A DNA stretch of 64,000 bases from Aotearoamyces nothofagi (taxonomy: Eukaryota; Ascomycota; Leotiomycetes; Leotiales; Tympanidaceae): positions 186,001 to 250,000 of the forward strand of contig JADDTR010000030.1 in assembly GCA_015345905.1 (NCBI GenBank), written 5' to 3'. This document shows, piece after piece, positions 1-10,300 of this stretch. A program made the position numbers and the translations under genes. Position 1 is the stretch's first letter. Each line of letters opens with the position of its first letter. Under the pieces are notes generated by a model, which was not told the DNA's origin, made no database searches, and worked only from the letters and a program-made list of their open reading frames with translations.

Positions 1-1090
1 ATGCACCAGGGGATCATTCGGTCAGTATCAGATTACAGATCAAATCGCCTAGGCAGAGTGCAGTTTCTTTCGACTCATCAACTTCCCGAAGTGAAACCAA
101 GAGATCCGACACCATCCAAGGTATTTTTTTCTGAGCCACAGCGATGACTCAGATGTTCTGTCCGACCAGCTCACCCAACTCCGCCAAAATCTCGTTGCAG
201 GGCAGTCGTGCACCATTTTTCAAAGTACGCTAGCATTCCATCTCACAATATATTTCATTAGATTTATATCTCTCTTCGCCCAGCACTTTTACAGTGTCTC
301 AATCGGTCCGGGACCAGTAACCTCTTAGACGATAGGATCACTGAAGACCTATATAGCTCCCATTTCGCTATGTATTATGGCCAAGACTACAAGACATCTG
401 GTGGGACTTCACTTAGATCAGTTACTTCAGCGTCTAACTCGACATCTATAGTACACCAGCCAGCATTTGGCATGAGTAAGACATTGTAATAAATAAGCTT
501 TTGTACCATTTCACTTGCTACCCTCTCGAGCCTTTCCTTATCGACCGTAACAAGCCCTTTGCTATGTTTCAACATTAACCTAGTATACAATCTATAGGTA
601 GGATATATAGTACAGATAAGATTATACTTGCCTATATATACACGAGGACGCCTACAGTTGATAGAATTATAAGACGCTATACCTCAATACTGGACTGTAT
701 ATACAGTGTCTTATTAATGCCTGCACTCTCTTGTAGAAACTTCAGCAGCTAGCTATTCTGCTCCCCCTTCGACACTATATAGTAGAGTGGGCCGCTAAGC
801 CTTAGTGTAATATCCAACGCTATTATATCCGCGACTTAAGAACAAAATTGATATACAAGGTTTTCAAAGTACAAGCATCAATATATAACCTCTGAAGCCA
901 TTCCAAACATTACATTGGTAGAAATATCGGAGCAGATAGGGCCTTGCCAACTCCAGCAAGTGCTGTATTCGCCAATTCGGTTATACTAGGTAGATTATTT
1001 GGGTTCCTAAGAAGAGACTTTAGCTGTAAATATATCATGGTTCTCCCGATAAGTTATCGAATCGCTGAGATCTGTTGAGCCTGGCTCTTT
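1..1090. other. Unassigned stretch, no intact gene
   Basis: Base composition is moderate, falling towards AT-rich after about 590. Short open frames occur (one of 67 codons on the minus strand at 387-590, and an open plus-strand stretch near 145-330), but none has a start, splice sites or a motif I recognise. The stretch runs into a decayed gene and then an AT-rich block, so it is probably degraded sequence. Confidence 0.4.
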
Positions 1091-1122
1091 GCAGTTTCGG
1101 GGAATGGGTCGTTGATGACTGC

Positions 1123-1470
1123 CTAAAAACCGTTCAAGACGTCTGGTGTAAATGTAGTAATCATCTGATTGGCGATATTTCCAGCATCTCCGGCAAACCT
1201 GAAGAGAACTTTACAATGGCTATCTTTATCGAATTCAGTACTAAATCCATTTGTTGCAATTGCTGTAAAGGTGGCAGCGTCTGTTTCGGTTTCAAGTGCT
1301 ACCAATGCAGCAGAGACGGCATTTACGTCGTCGGAGAAGGAGGTCACGGCAGATGTTACCTCTTGAGAGGCGGTGGTACTAGTGGCGACTACACCTACAC
1401 CCTGTCGACTGGCAAGAGGAGAGGCAGTAGAGGCAACGATGAGTATAATTGAGAGCAGTATTGGCTTCAG
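1123..1470 (-). pseudogene. HsbA-like secreted cell-wall protein relic
   Basis: The minus strand reads a hydrophobic leader (LLSIILIVASTASPLAS) followed by a stretch typical of the fungal hydrophobic-surface-binding protein A / cell-wall galactomannoprotein family: SFSDDVNAVSAALVALE and then NQMITTFTPDVLNGF. Intact family members are secreted helical proteins of roughly 180 residues that coat or bind surfaces. This copy looks broken. There is no ATG at the expected start (CTG lies there), and the frame stops by TAG at 1123-1125. Beyond that stop the same frame stays protein-like for about 20 codons (AVINDPFPETAKSQAQ). The TAG could be a former CAG changed by a CA-to-TA mutation, as RIP makes, and the copy borders the AT-rich block. 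What I see is the leader and repeats; the family name is by pattern memory; decay by RIP is inference. Confidence 0.55.
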
Positions 1471-2851
1471 TATCTTTGATCTCGTCGAGAGCGGAAAGAA
1501 TATAATAGATGATAGCCACTGCTGTAAAGCAACAGTAGAAGTCGAATTTAGTTTGTTTAAAGGAGGAACTAGTGTCTGTTACTAAGGTAGTGGGTACTCT
1601 ACTGTTGAAATACTGGTCCTATATTCTATATCTATTATACTCTTACTAGCTAGATAGTATTAGCTGCCAATAATCTCTAGAGTTTCTATTTCAAGTTTCA
1701 ATTTCAGTAGCTGTAGTATTAGTACTTCTTGAAATAAATATCTATCTATATTTATACTCTGTATAAAACCAAAAGGAATAACTATCTAAAAGAATTAATA
1801 TTCCTCTAAGTATTTATATATAATGATATATATATCTTGTCTATTTTTATTTTTATCTACTAATACTTATCTAGAACATTAATAATATATATTATAATAC
1901 TTTAGATACTATTAATTAACAGTATAACTAAGATATTATTATAACTGGTTTAAAAGAAGCAAAGTATTAAAGGGTATTTTAGATATATAAGAATAAATCT
2001 AGAAGAGCTTATAGAGCTATAAGTTCAGTATATAATAACAGTTCTATTTTGTTCTTACTAATTTCTAGTCTCAACTTGTTTAATTCTCTTGATCTAGACT
2101 TCTCTAATATAATCTCCAACTTTTAATAATATATCTATAATTTCCTTAAGTTCTATAGAATCAAGCTTAGTATATATATCTTTCTATAATATATATATAA
2201 TTTCTATAAAATATTATATAAGGTCTAACTTAGTATTATTATTATTATAAGCAGCTTTTCTATAAACTATTATATAAGATTAGAATTACTATTATTTATC
2301 TTTTAATAAGTAATCTTTTACTTCTAAGACTAGATTTTAAAAGAGAATTTCTAGTATTTAAGATCAATTATTATATATTTATAAAATAGAGTTAGATAGA
2401 GAATAAAGAAGATAAAAAGAAGTACCTTTTTAGATTTATATATATATCTTATTTATATAAGAAGTAATTAGCTATTCTAGAATATATTTAATTTTATATA
2501 TACTTGACTTATTAATTATAGAAATATAAACAAATACTAAAATAGAATCTCTACTATATTTAAAAGAATCTAGAAGCTAGTTTTAACTTTTCTCTACTTC
2601 TTTAGCTTTTAAATAGTTGACTTTAGTTCTTTATAAAGTTAATTTAGACTCTTAGTAGCTATAAAACTCTTTTTTATAGTTTTAAGTTTTATTAGTCAAT
2701 TAGATAATAAAAATAGTAAGTCTAGACTTAGAGCTATACTACTTTTTATAATTCTAAAAGTAGATATATTTATACTATACTATACTATTATTTTATATAT
2801 TAATACTTCTATAAATAGATATTAAAATAGAATTTCTATCAAATATAGACT

Positions 2852-2912
2852 GATTAAACTAGACTGTTTTTTATAGTCTAGTCTAGACTATAAAAAACAG
2901 TCTAGTTTAATC
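2852..2912. repeat. Perfect 61-bp palindrome
   Basis: Two 30-base arms, 2852-2881 and 2883-2912, are exact reverse complements separated by a single T at 2882. The arms begin GATTAAACTAGACTG and carry a run of six T (or A). The symmetry stops exactly at both ends. I checked it base by base. Confidence 0.9.
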
Positions 2913-3312
2913 TTTAAATATCTTGATTTTTAAATAGTCTATATTATAGTTTTTAAGACTAGATTATAAATACTAGTCTAGTTTAGTCTAAACTATTTTA
3001 ATAAATAGTCTATATTATATAACTTAAGACTAAATTATAAATAATAGTCTAGTTTAGTTTAGTTTAGTCTAGTCTATTTATAGATTATATAAATAGTAAT
3101 ATTTAATAGTAATACTATTTGATTTTAATTATATTTAAAATTGTAATTCTATATTTTAGACTTTTAAATAGACTAGTCAATAGTTTATTTTAATCTAGTC
3201 TTAAAAGTAATTTATAGACTGTTTTAAAGACTGGACTGTTTAGATCTAGACTAGACTAGACTATAAATAAACAGTTTGGTCTCAAATAGAAAATAGAGAC
3301 TATTTTTAGAAA

Positions 3313-3350
3313 TAGTTTAGTCTAGACTAAACTAGACTATATAGTCTAGT
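3313..3350. repeat. Two overlapping perfect palindromes (22 and 20 bp)
   Basis: Positions 3313-3334 form an exact 22-bp palindrome centred on TCTAGA. Positions 3331-3350 form an exact 20-bp palindrome centred on TATA. They share four bases. Both are built from the TAGTCTAG/CTAGACTA words that also make the 61-bp palindrome. Confidence 0.85.
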
Positions 3351-3912
3351 CTAGACTATAAAGAGCTATTTTTAGAACTTTTATAACTATTTTTAGAAAA
3401 AGGATTTTATAACTTTCTTTATCTATATAGAATAATAATACTTAATAGTAATACTCTTAATATTAGAATTGTAAAAAAAGTAGTAATTAGAGTATTTAAA
3501 AAAGAAATAGTCTAAGATCTCTAGAACTAGACTAGACAATTTCTAAATAGTTTAGTCTAGTCTAGACTATTTATTTATAGTCTAGTTTTAAGAATTATAA
3601 TATAGACTATTTAAAAATCAAAGTATTTAAAGATTAGATTAGACTATTTATTTATAGTTTAATCTAGCTATTCTATTAATATAATAGTAATAGTTAATAG
3701 TAATATAATAATATTTAGAATTATAAATATATTATATCTTTAAAATTTCTATATTTTCTAAATAATAATATATAAAATCTTAAACTATTCTAATTTTAAT
3801 ATTAATAATCTAATAATATATTTAATTATTATAGACTGTTTTTTAAACTAGATTGTTTTATTCTAGATTGAATTGAACTATTTATAAATAATTTAGTTTA
3901 GTCTAGAGATTT

Positions 3913-3946
3913 CTAGATTAAACTATTTTAAAATAGTTTAATCTAG
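3913..3946. repeat. Perfect 34-bp palindrome
   Basis: CTAGATTAAACTATTTT (3913-3929) is followed directly by its exact reverse complement (3930-3946), with no spacer. About 70 bp further on, 4014-4024 and 4029-4039 form a weaker inverted repeat with 11-bp arms and a 4-base spacer, using the same ACTAAACTATT word. Confidence 0.9.
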
Positions 3947-4850
3947 TCTTATTATTTAAATAGTCTATAATATTAAAATCTAGATTAGATTATTAATATT
4001 AATCTAGTTCTAAACTAAACTATTCTAAAATAGTTTAGTCTAGTTTTAAAAGAAACAATCTAGTCTATAAATTAGTCTATAAATTACTTTTAAAACTAGA
4101 TTAAACTAGACTATTAATTAGTCTATTTATATTAACTTATTAACTAAATATTTAAAAAGATTAAATTAATATATAAATATTCTCAGCTTAATAATAATTC
4201 TATATATATAGTCTATTAGACTCTTTTAATACAGCTTTATTACTATATAAATATTATAGTATCTAAAAGAAGTATTGAATTCTAGTATAGCCTCTTTAAT
4301 ATCTATATTTAATATAACTTTATAATTGATATAATTCTATTCTACTATACTTTATACAGATTTATTAACTATTTAGAGATAGATTAACTTGAATATAAAT
4401 CTCTTTTTTAATACAAGTCTATTATTAGATAGATAATAGTAGTTATAAATTGCTTTATTATATATAAATTTTAATATTAAATAGATAGAATATTAGTAGA
4501 ATTTATCTTTAATATAACTTCTTTATAATATAAATTTTCTAATATTTAGTAATTATATTCTTTTGTTAATATAGTTAGTATTGAAATTCTATTTTATATT
4601 ATTAATTTCTCTACTCTTTAAAGTTGATTTAAATTATAATATTATTATCTTTTTAATATAATCTTATTGTTATATAAATTTCAAGATAGTTAATAGACTA
4701 TAGAAGTTATCTAACTATCTTTTAGTTGATATATTATTATTAAGATAAGTCTATCTTATATTGATTATATAACTATCTTATCAAACTTATTTATAACATT
4801 TCTCTTAGTCTAGTTTTATTACTATATAAATCTTACAATAGCTAATATCT

Positions 4851-5301
4851 GAACAGCTTCCTGTTGACATGCCGCGCGGTCACCTGAAGGCTGTGATTCC
4901 GCTTATTTTCTTGCATGTTCTCCTCATGTACCGGCACTTGCACGCCAATGGAAGCGCCCCTGGCGGGCTATGGTCAGCTCTGCGGCGGGCTTGCGACGTT
5001 TAACGCTCTTGCTAGCCGCTGTATGAGACAAAGGTAGCTCGTAAGGTTGCTAGTTAGATAGCTGGCCAGTCAGCAGGTAAGCCGCTGGCTGGCTTCGGCC
5101 GCGTCGTAGCGCATACACGCACACTTCCCGTCCTATCCCTCCCTTCTTCTTCGGCCCCAGCGAATCTTTCAGTTCCCAATACCAAACAGCTCCTGACCGA
5201 TTATACCTGAAAAGCTACACAGCCGTCGTTCGTATACTGAGCCCTCTTTCGCCGATCATCTTACTCTCCTGTAGTCTACAGTCTCGGCGCCGCTTTCTGC
5301 C
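4851..5301 (+). other. Upstream region of the kinase-like relic
   Basis: Normal-composition DNA between the AT-rich block and the ATG at 5302. It is pyrimidine-rich over the last 150 bases, as usual for a fungal core promoter and leader. No gene is recognised in it. Confidence 0.4.
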
Positions 5302-6136
5302 ATGGCCGTTCCCAAACCAAAAAATACCAACGTCCGGCTCCTCGCATGCCTCGTTGACGAGGACGACACAGACAACAGCGATTACCGCTTTCTTTTAAAC
5401 AGGCAACACGTCAAATACGTGACCACAATGCCAGGAACGTTTCGTGGGGCAGAAGATGACCGTACCTTTGAGCCCATCCTGCTTGGCAAGCTCCTTCCAC
5501 CCTTTCCAATCGGGGATTGGAACAAAGGCTATGTGGCCAAGGACCCTTAAAATAGGGGAAATTACTTTCGTCAAGACCGAGACAATATACCTTGCCGGGG
5601 TAGAGAACCTCTGGCATCCTGTGAAGCTGAACGAGTTGGATTTTACACGTCAAGACCGATTAAGGCAACGAGTCCACATTTCAACGCATCCCAAACTTAA
5701 CGACGGCGAACCCGTACTTGTTAAAATAGCCGTTTGGCCTTGGGAAATCCCCTCTATCGAAGTTGAGACGACTGCCTATCAACGGATCAATGACAGCGGT
5801 ATCGGCCCTAAGTTTCTTGGCCATCTTACCGAGGGCAAGGACGGGCGGGTGGTTGGCTTCGTTATTGAGTGGGTACAAGGCGCGAGGGCCGCGGGGTCAG
5901 GAGACATCGACAGCTGTAAGAAGGCTTTGGGGCGATTGCATAAGCTTGGAATCAAGTTTGGGGATATCAACAAACACAACTTTCTTATACGGGATAGGCA
6001 TGACGTGGTCTTAGTGGACTTTGAGACGGCGAAGCATAACTGTTTACCCCAGGAGCTCGAAGACGAGATGAAGGCCCTTGAGAGCAGCCTAGAGGACACG
6101 AGTTTCCGGAGCGGAGTAGAACCAGTCAATGAGTAA
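5302..6136 (+). pseudogene. Kinase-like (fungal 'alpha-galactosidase A'-labelled) gene with a frameshift
   Basis: The gene starts at ATG 5302 (MAVPKPKNTNVRLL) and reads to about 5548, where frame 1 meets TAA. The conserved sequence continues one base out of phase (KIGEITFVKTE onward) to the stop at 6134-6136. No GT-AG intron fits, so a single-base frameshift near 5546-5552 is the simplest reading. The C-terminal half has protein-kinase-like hallmarks: GDINKHNFLI matches the catalytic loop (D and N) and VLVDFETA matches the DFG-type metal-binding step. The N-terminal part (RFLLNRQHVKYV, then LLPPFPIGDWNKG) is typical of a fungal family often labelled 'alpha-galactosidase A precursor', although its fold is a kinase. 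The intact length would be about 277 residues. AT-rich degraded DNA lies on both sides, so decay is plausible. A sequencing error in the CCCTTAAAATAGGGG stretch is the alternative. Confidence 0.65.
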
Positions 6137-6790
6137 TAGATCTAGGATATAGTTATTTTGTTGACAACTGCTTCTTCCTAGAAGCTTCTTAAGTATTTTC
6201 AGCCAATCTATAGTCTGACCTTAAGACCTGCTGGGATTCCCACAAACCGGCCTAGCATTGAGAGACCAGCTTCTTGCCTCGGGCTATATCGGAACATAGC
6301 ACAGACATTAGGGCAAATAAAGGATGGTTCCTTAGACTAGGCCATCATCGTGATAGTTCTAGGACATGATCTCGAGAAAGTTTTGATATCCTGACGCGGC
6401 TGAAGAAAGGGGAGGTAGGGGGTAAGACCCAGTATGGCAGCATCCCTTGCACTCGTTATACCACTATCTGCAGGGAAAGGGCGTATAAGCATTTTGTTGA
6501 GAGGTCCCCTATCAAAGTTCCCAGCCAAACACAAATCAATATCTATATTTACCCAAAAGATAAATTTCCTAGAATAATTCGAAGCCTTACCCAAATTTGC
6601 TCTTCCAAGCAAAGTTGCCTGCCTCATCGACAGCATTGGCTATATAGGGAAGATTAACGACTTTATCATTAAGCCAAAAGAGTAATATTAACTATAAAGC
6701 GGCTGCGGGCCCGTGCGCGCACCTTGCCTAATACAGGGGACGCGATTTCCTAATACGGGCTTGCCATCTAATCGTTTACTCTATTATTGA
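6137..6790. other. Unassigned, no gene seen
   Basis: Mixed-composition DNA between the kinase-like relic and the second AT-rich block. A 99-codon open stretch on the minus strand (6337-6636) has no recognisable motif. I see no convincing gene. Confidence 0.4.
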
Positions 6791-7255
6791 GATAATTCTA
6801 TCTTGTCTTTCTTATATAAAATTATTTACTTTTTAAATAGATAGAGTCTTAATATAAATCTTATTATATTTATTAAATATACTAATTGTTATAATCTTCA
6901 ATACAACTATATTACTATATTAATACTATATTATTTTATATAAATAGTATCTTATTTAGAAGAGATATTAGATATTATATTTTTATTCTCTAGTATAACT
7001 CTATTAACAAGAAGATTATATCTTGTCTTATATAAGTGATAATATTTTTATTGAGAGTACTAGAAATTAATACCTTCTAAGATTTATACTATTGTTCTTT
7101 TAAAATTATCTTTTAACAATTATTATAGAATATTGTTGTCTATATTTGAATATAACTTCTTGTAGAAGAGAGAAGTTGAAAGAGTAGTTAATAGATTGAT
7201 ACTATATATTTGTATACAATAAGGTTGAATTTGTTAAGTTTAGTAAAGTTGGAAG
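6790..7255. repeat. Second AT-rich, RIP-like block
   Basis: About 460 bp of AT-rich sequence with almost no CG and few CA/TG, like the block at 1.6-4.85 kb but without its palindromes. The family of origin is unknown. Composition returns sharply to normal at about 7,255. Confidence 0.6.
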
Positions 7256-9216
7256 ATACAGCTCTCTGACTGGTGGGGATCCAGAATTAGTTCCGAAAGA
7301 GTCCTCGACTAACTTTTTCTAGGTTTAGCTGGCGGGCAGTTGTAGCCGAGGAACCGAAACAGGTCGCCTTTAACGCTGGTCCATCTACCATCGCTCTCAC
7401 CTTCGACTCACCCATGCTCACCTTGACTCACCCAAAACCTTTGTTAAAGCAGCTCTGCTCACCTTTCCGAACAGAAACAGATTGTCTTCGTGTTAGGATT
7501 GGCGTGTGATAATCATCTGTTCTAGGCATGTCTCCTAGCATGTTACCTAGCATATCACACCGGGAGCCGTGCCTCCTATTCCAGGCACACCTCTAGCACA
7601 TTGTGTACTGTACGGAAATACCACTGGATCTCGGCTGGGACTCACACATCACGTGGACGTCACGGAAGTTGGTCTGCGGATTTCTCAGCCAGAACGTGCG
7701 ACACATCACGGCATTTTACGATGCAAGATTATGAAGCTTCCAGTAGCACCGTGGCGTCAGAGTTGTGCGTTGCCACTCTCGCTGGACCGACGAGGGTGAG
7801 TCTGGTAGCCGAAAAGGCGGTGTATACACCAGACATGGTGTGCGAGAGCGGGTGGCTAGCAGCTTCATAGCATTCCACGAGCGACTCCATCCCTTCTCAC
7901 GCCCGTCGACCCATTCTAGAGACTTTGAAGCAGCAGCTGTGTTTGTTTATCCGGCGTGAAAGGTATAGGACGCGACGTCTCGGGTGGACTCGGCGCTGTC
8001 CTCTGAGGTTGGCGACTCAGCCTTGTACAGAAGTAGCGTGCATGATAAGATGCAGATGCAACAACAATTGTCGGCGTGCCCACGTAGCCCTCGCAAATGT
8101 GGGGACTTCTCCAGATCAGCCTCCGCCACAAGCAGGAATTGCTCAAACAAGACACCGGATAGAATCTCGTGCGACGATGCGTCATCTGTGGACGACAAGA
8201 ACCAGACCTGCCCGTCGCCTTGGGGGGAACACGCACATATGTACAAGTACAGGTACTTGTACAACAGTTGCAAGGTGGGGAGGGATAAATGGGACGAGAC
8301 ACTTGCGGACACTCTGCAGTCAACCTCCACCTCGTCCATTGTAACGGACCCTTCTTTCGTTGTGCAAGGAGCCTCTGGTCTCTCGAGTCTCGACGGCACT
8401 GTTAAGACGAGCCAGAAGCGTCTTCCAGTCGCAGGTGACGTGATTCCGTCAATTGTTGGATTACCTTGGGGAATCATCTGTAATCCCGCAACCTCACAGT
8501 ACTGTCCTCAGCAGAGTGGTCAATGAGCCACGGCTGCGACGGGAGAGCGGGCGTAAATGACGCCCAGTCAACCGTGTATCAGACGTCTTATACTTGCCAC
8601 TATGCGCAAGATGGTTGGCACGCACCACTCGCGCCTGAGATGCCGACGGACCCTTGTAGGTGCGTCAATGCACTCGCAGAGGAAACTCTACTGGCCACGG
8701 ACCAAATCCTTCACGAGAAGTGTGATTGTGAATATGTGATAGCCTGTGATAGTCTGATGTTCTACTGTATGACTCCCTCTCCGGCCAAGACAGAGGCCTC
8801 CTGGACCGTGCCCGGAGAGAACGTTCGTGAAGGAAGCGGCAGCGGAAACACCAGGACCCTCGCCCGGCCTCGTGGGCGACCGGCACTCCGCACGCTGGTG
8901 AACAGCCAACAGGACTTGCCACCCAGTGGCAGGCCCCATACCTGCCCAATGCCAGATGGATTGTCGCTCCTGAAACACCGACTGCAGTGCTGTATAATGG
9001 TTCTGCCGGATGTATCAGCAATCAACAGACAGTCCGGGGGCACGGTGGGCAGTTAGCCGGCCGGGTCCCAGGGTGATGTTCAGGCACGACTGGTCGCTCA
9101 TGATGGCTGCTCCATCGCCCATTTTTGTGATTGGGCTGCGCTCCGGAGCCTGGCACTCCTTCGCATAAAGAATACTAATAATACAAGCGTTGACGTGGGC
9201 GCCGGCGACGCTGCCG

Positions 9217-9265
9217 GCGTGGTGCTTGGTGGTGCTTGGTGCTTGGTGCGTGGTGCTTGTTGCTT
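9217..9265. repeat. GGTGCTT-type short repeat
   Basis: An imperfect run of GGTGCTT, GGTGCGT and GTTGCTT heptamers. It lies a few hundred bases before the TGGTGGA array and is of the same unit length. Confidence 0.6.
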
Positions 9266-9499
9266 CGGTGACACTCCAATGGCTGCTCGAAGTGCTGCTG
9301 CTTCTTTCCAGCGGGAAGAAGGGTTAACATGATACGAGTCGGCTGGAGGAGGTGAAGCATGCTCCCAAGCCGATGGCCCAAGTCGCAGCCGGCCGTCCAG
9401 TGGGTGGTCGTGGAGCAGCTGCCGTTGCATTGGTGATGGGTTCTCTGTGTTGATCTTTGATTTGGTGGTGTGTGTGTGGGCGGCGATGGCTGGTGGACG

Positions 9500-9553
9500 G
9501 GATGGTGGGTGGTGGATGGTGGATGGTGGATGGTGGATGGTGGACGGTGGCAG
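9500..9553. repeat. TGGTGGA heptamer array
   Basis: About seven head-to-tail heptamers, mostly TGGTGGA with TGGTGGG and CGGTGGC at the ends. A short run of GCAGC pentamers follows at about 9,677-9,693. Confidence 0.8.
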
Positions 9554-10300
9554 AGGTTGGTGGACGCTGCGCTGAGTGGTGCCTGGGGAGCATGACGACT
9601 CCTGCTGGAGCCGGCGAGGGTGCGAGTCGGCGAGTGTGCAAGTCTCCCGCCAGTACATTAGGTAGCCTGAACAAGCGGCGCAGCGCAGCGCAGCGCTTCT
9701 CACGTCGCTGCGCCGTCTGCGTCCCATCTCTTGCAACCTTTGATCCTCGCCCGCCTGCAACATACATGACCGCTGCTGCCTGCGTCTTTGGGCCAGAGCC
9801 ATCCTCATTTAAGATGCAACAATCCACGCCGTGCCTGTCCGCCGTCTGAGTCCTCCATCGCCCAGCCTCCCCATCAGCAGCGCCATTTCCACCTGGAGTC
9901 GCACAGCACACAGTGACAACACACTTCTGCCTCTTCCGTGTCCCTTGTTCCCGCCGTGGTCCTTGTTTGGGCAGCGACACCAAGAGAAGAGAAGAAAAGA
10001 AAAGAAAAGAAAGGGCCGGCCGTCCGTCGCGTTACGCCTCCGAGAGACTCGCTATCGATAAACAATTGCCTATCCGCTATCTCGATCACTATCGGCCGTA
10101 GCGCACCAGCTATTGCTACCCTTCGGGCGTTACCTGGTCGCTTCGCCTAGGACAAAAGGTCTGAGCACCCCCCAGAAATCCGTCGTCTCCTCTCCTAAAA
10201 CAAATCTATCGACGTACCGTCCAAACCTTTTGACCAGCTCCCGCTGCAGATACAGGCCTATTGCGTGCCGGCGACCGTACAGTCGCCGCTCGCCGTCGAA

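Larger units (their letters stand above)
1600..4850. repeat. AT-rich, RIP-like degraded block
   Basis: About 3.2 kb of very AT-rich DNA. CG is almost absent and CA/TG are scarce, while TA, TAG and CTA are greatly over-represented, as expected after heavy CA-to-TA mutation on both strands. No reading frame survives. Between 2.8 and 4.1 kb the words TAGTCTAG, CTAGACTA and TAGTTTAG recur and form perfect palindromes (listed separately). The original element cannot be named. The sequence returns abruptly to normal composition at about 4,850. Confidence 0.75.
7256..10300. other. Long non-coding stretch upstream of the 526-aa gene
   Basis: Three kilobases of normal to GC-rich DNA. Several overlapping open frames occur on both strands (for example 8523-9056 plus and 7947-8477 minus), but they contradict one another and show no domain or intron structure. 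The last 400 bases are rich in C/T and CCTC-like words, fitting a promoter and leader for the gene at 10301. Simple repeats lie at 9.2-9.7 kb. Confidence 0.4.

Noticed and set aside
1600-4850. Assigning the AT-rich block to a named transposon family
   Set aside because: No terminal repeats, target-site duplication or readable protein remains, so any family name would be a guess.
7984-9056. Two consecutive plus-strand open frames touching at about 8523
   Set aside because: The first begins with GTG, not ATG; the opposite strand is equally open, and no motif or intron structure supports either.
9098-9983. Long open frames on both strands at 9.1-10 kb
   Set aside because: They arise from heptamer and pentamer repeats free of stops, and give low-complexity His/Pro/Thr or Trp/Gly strings.
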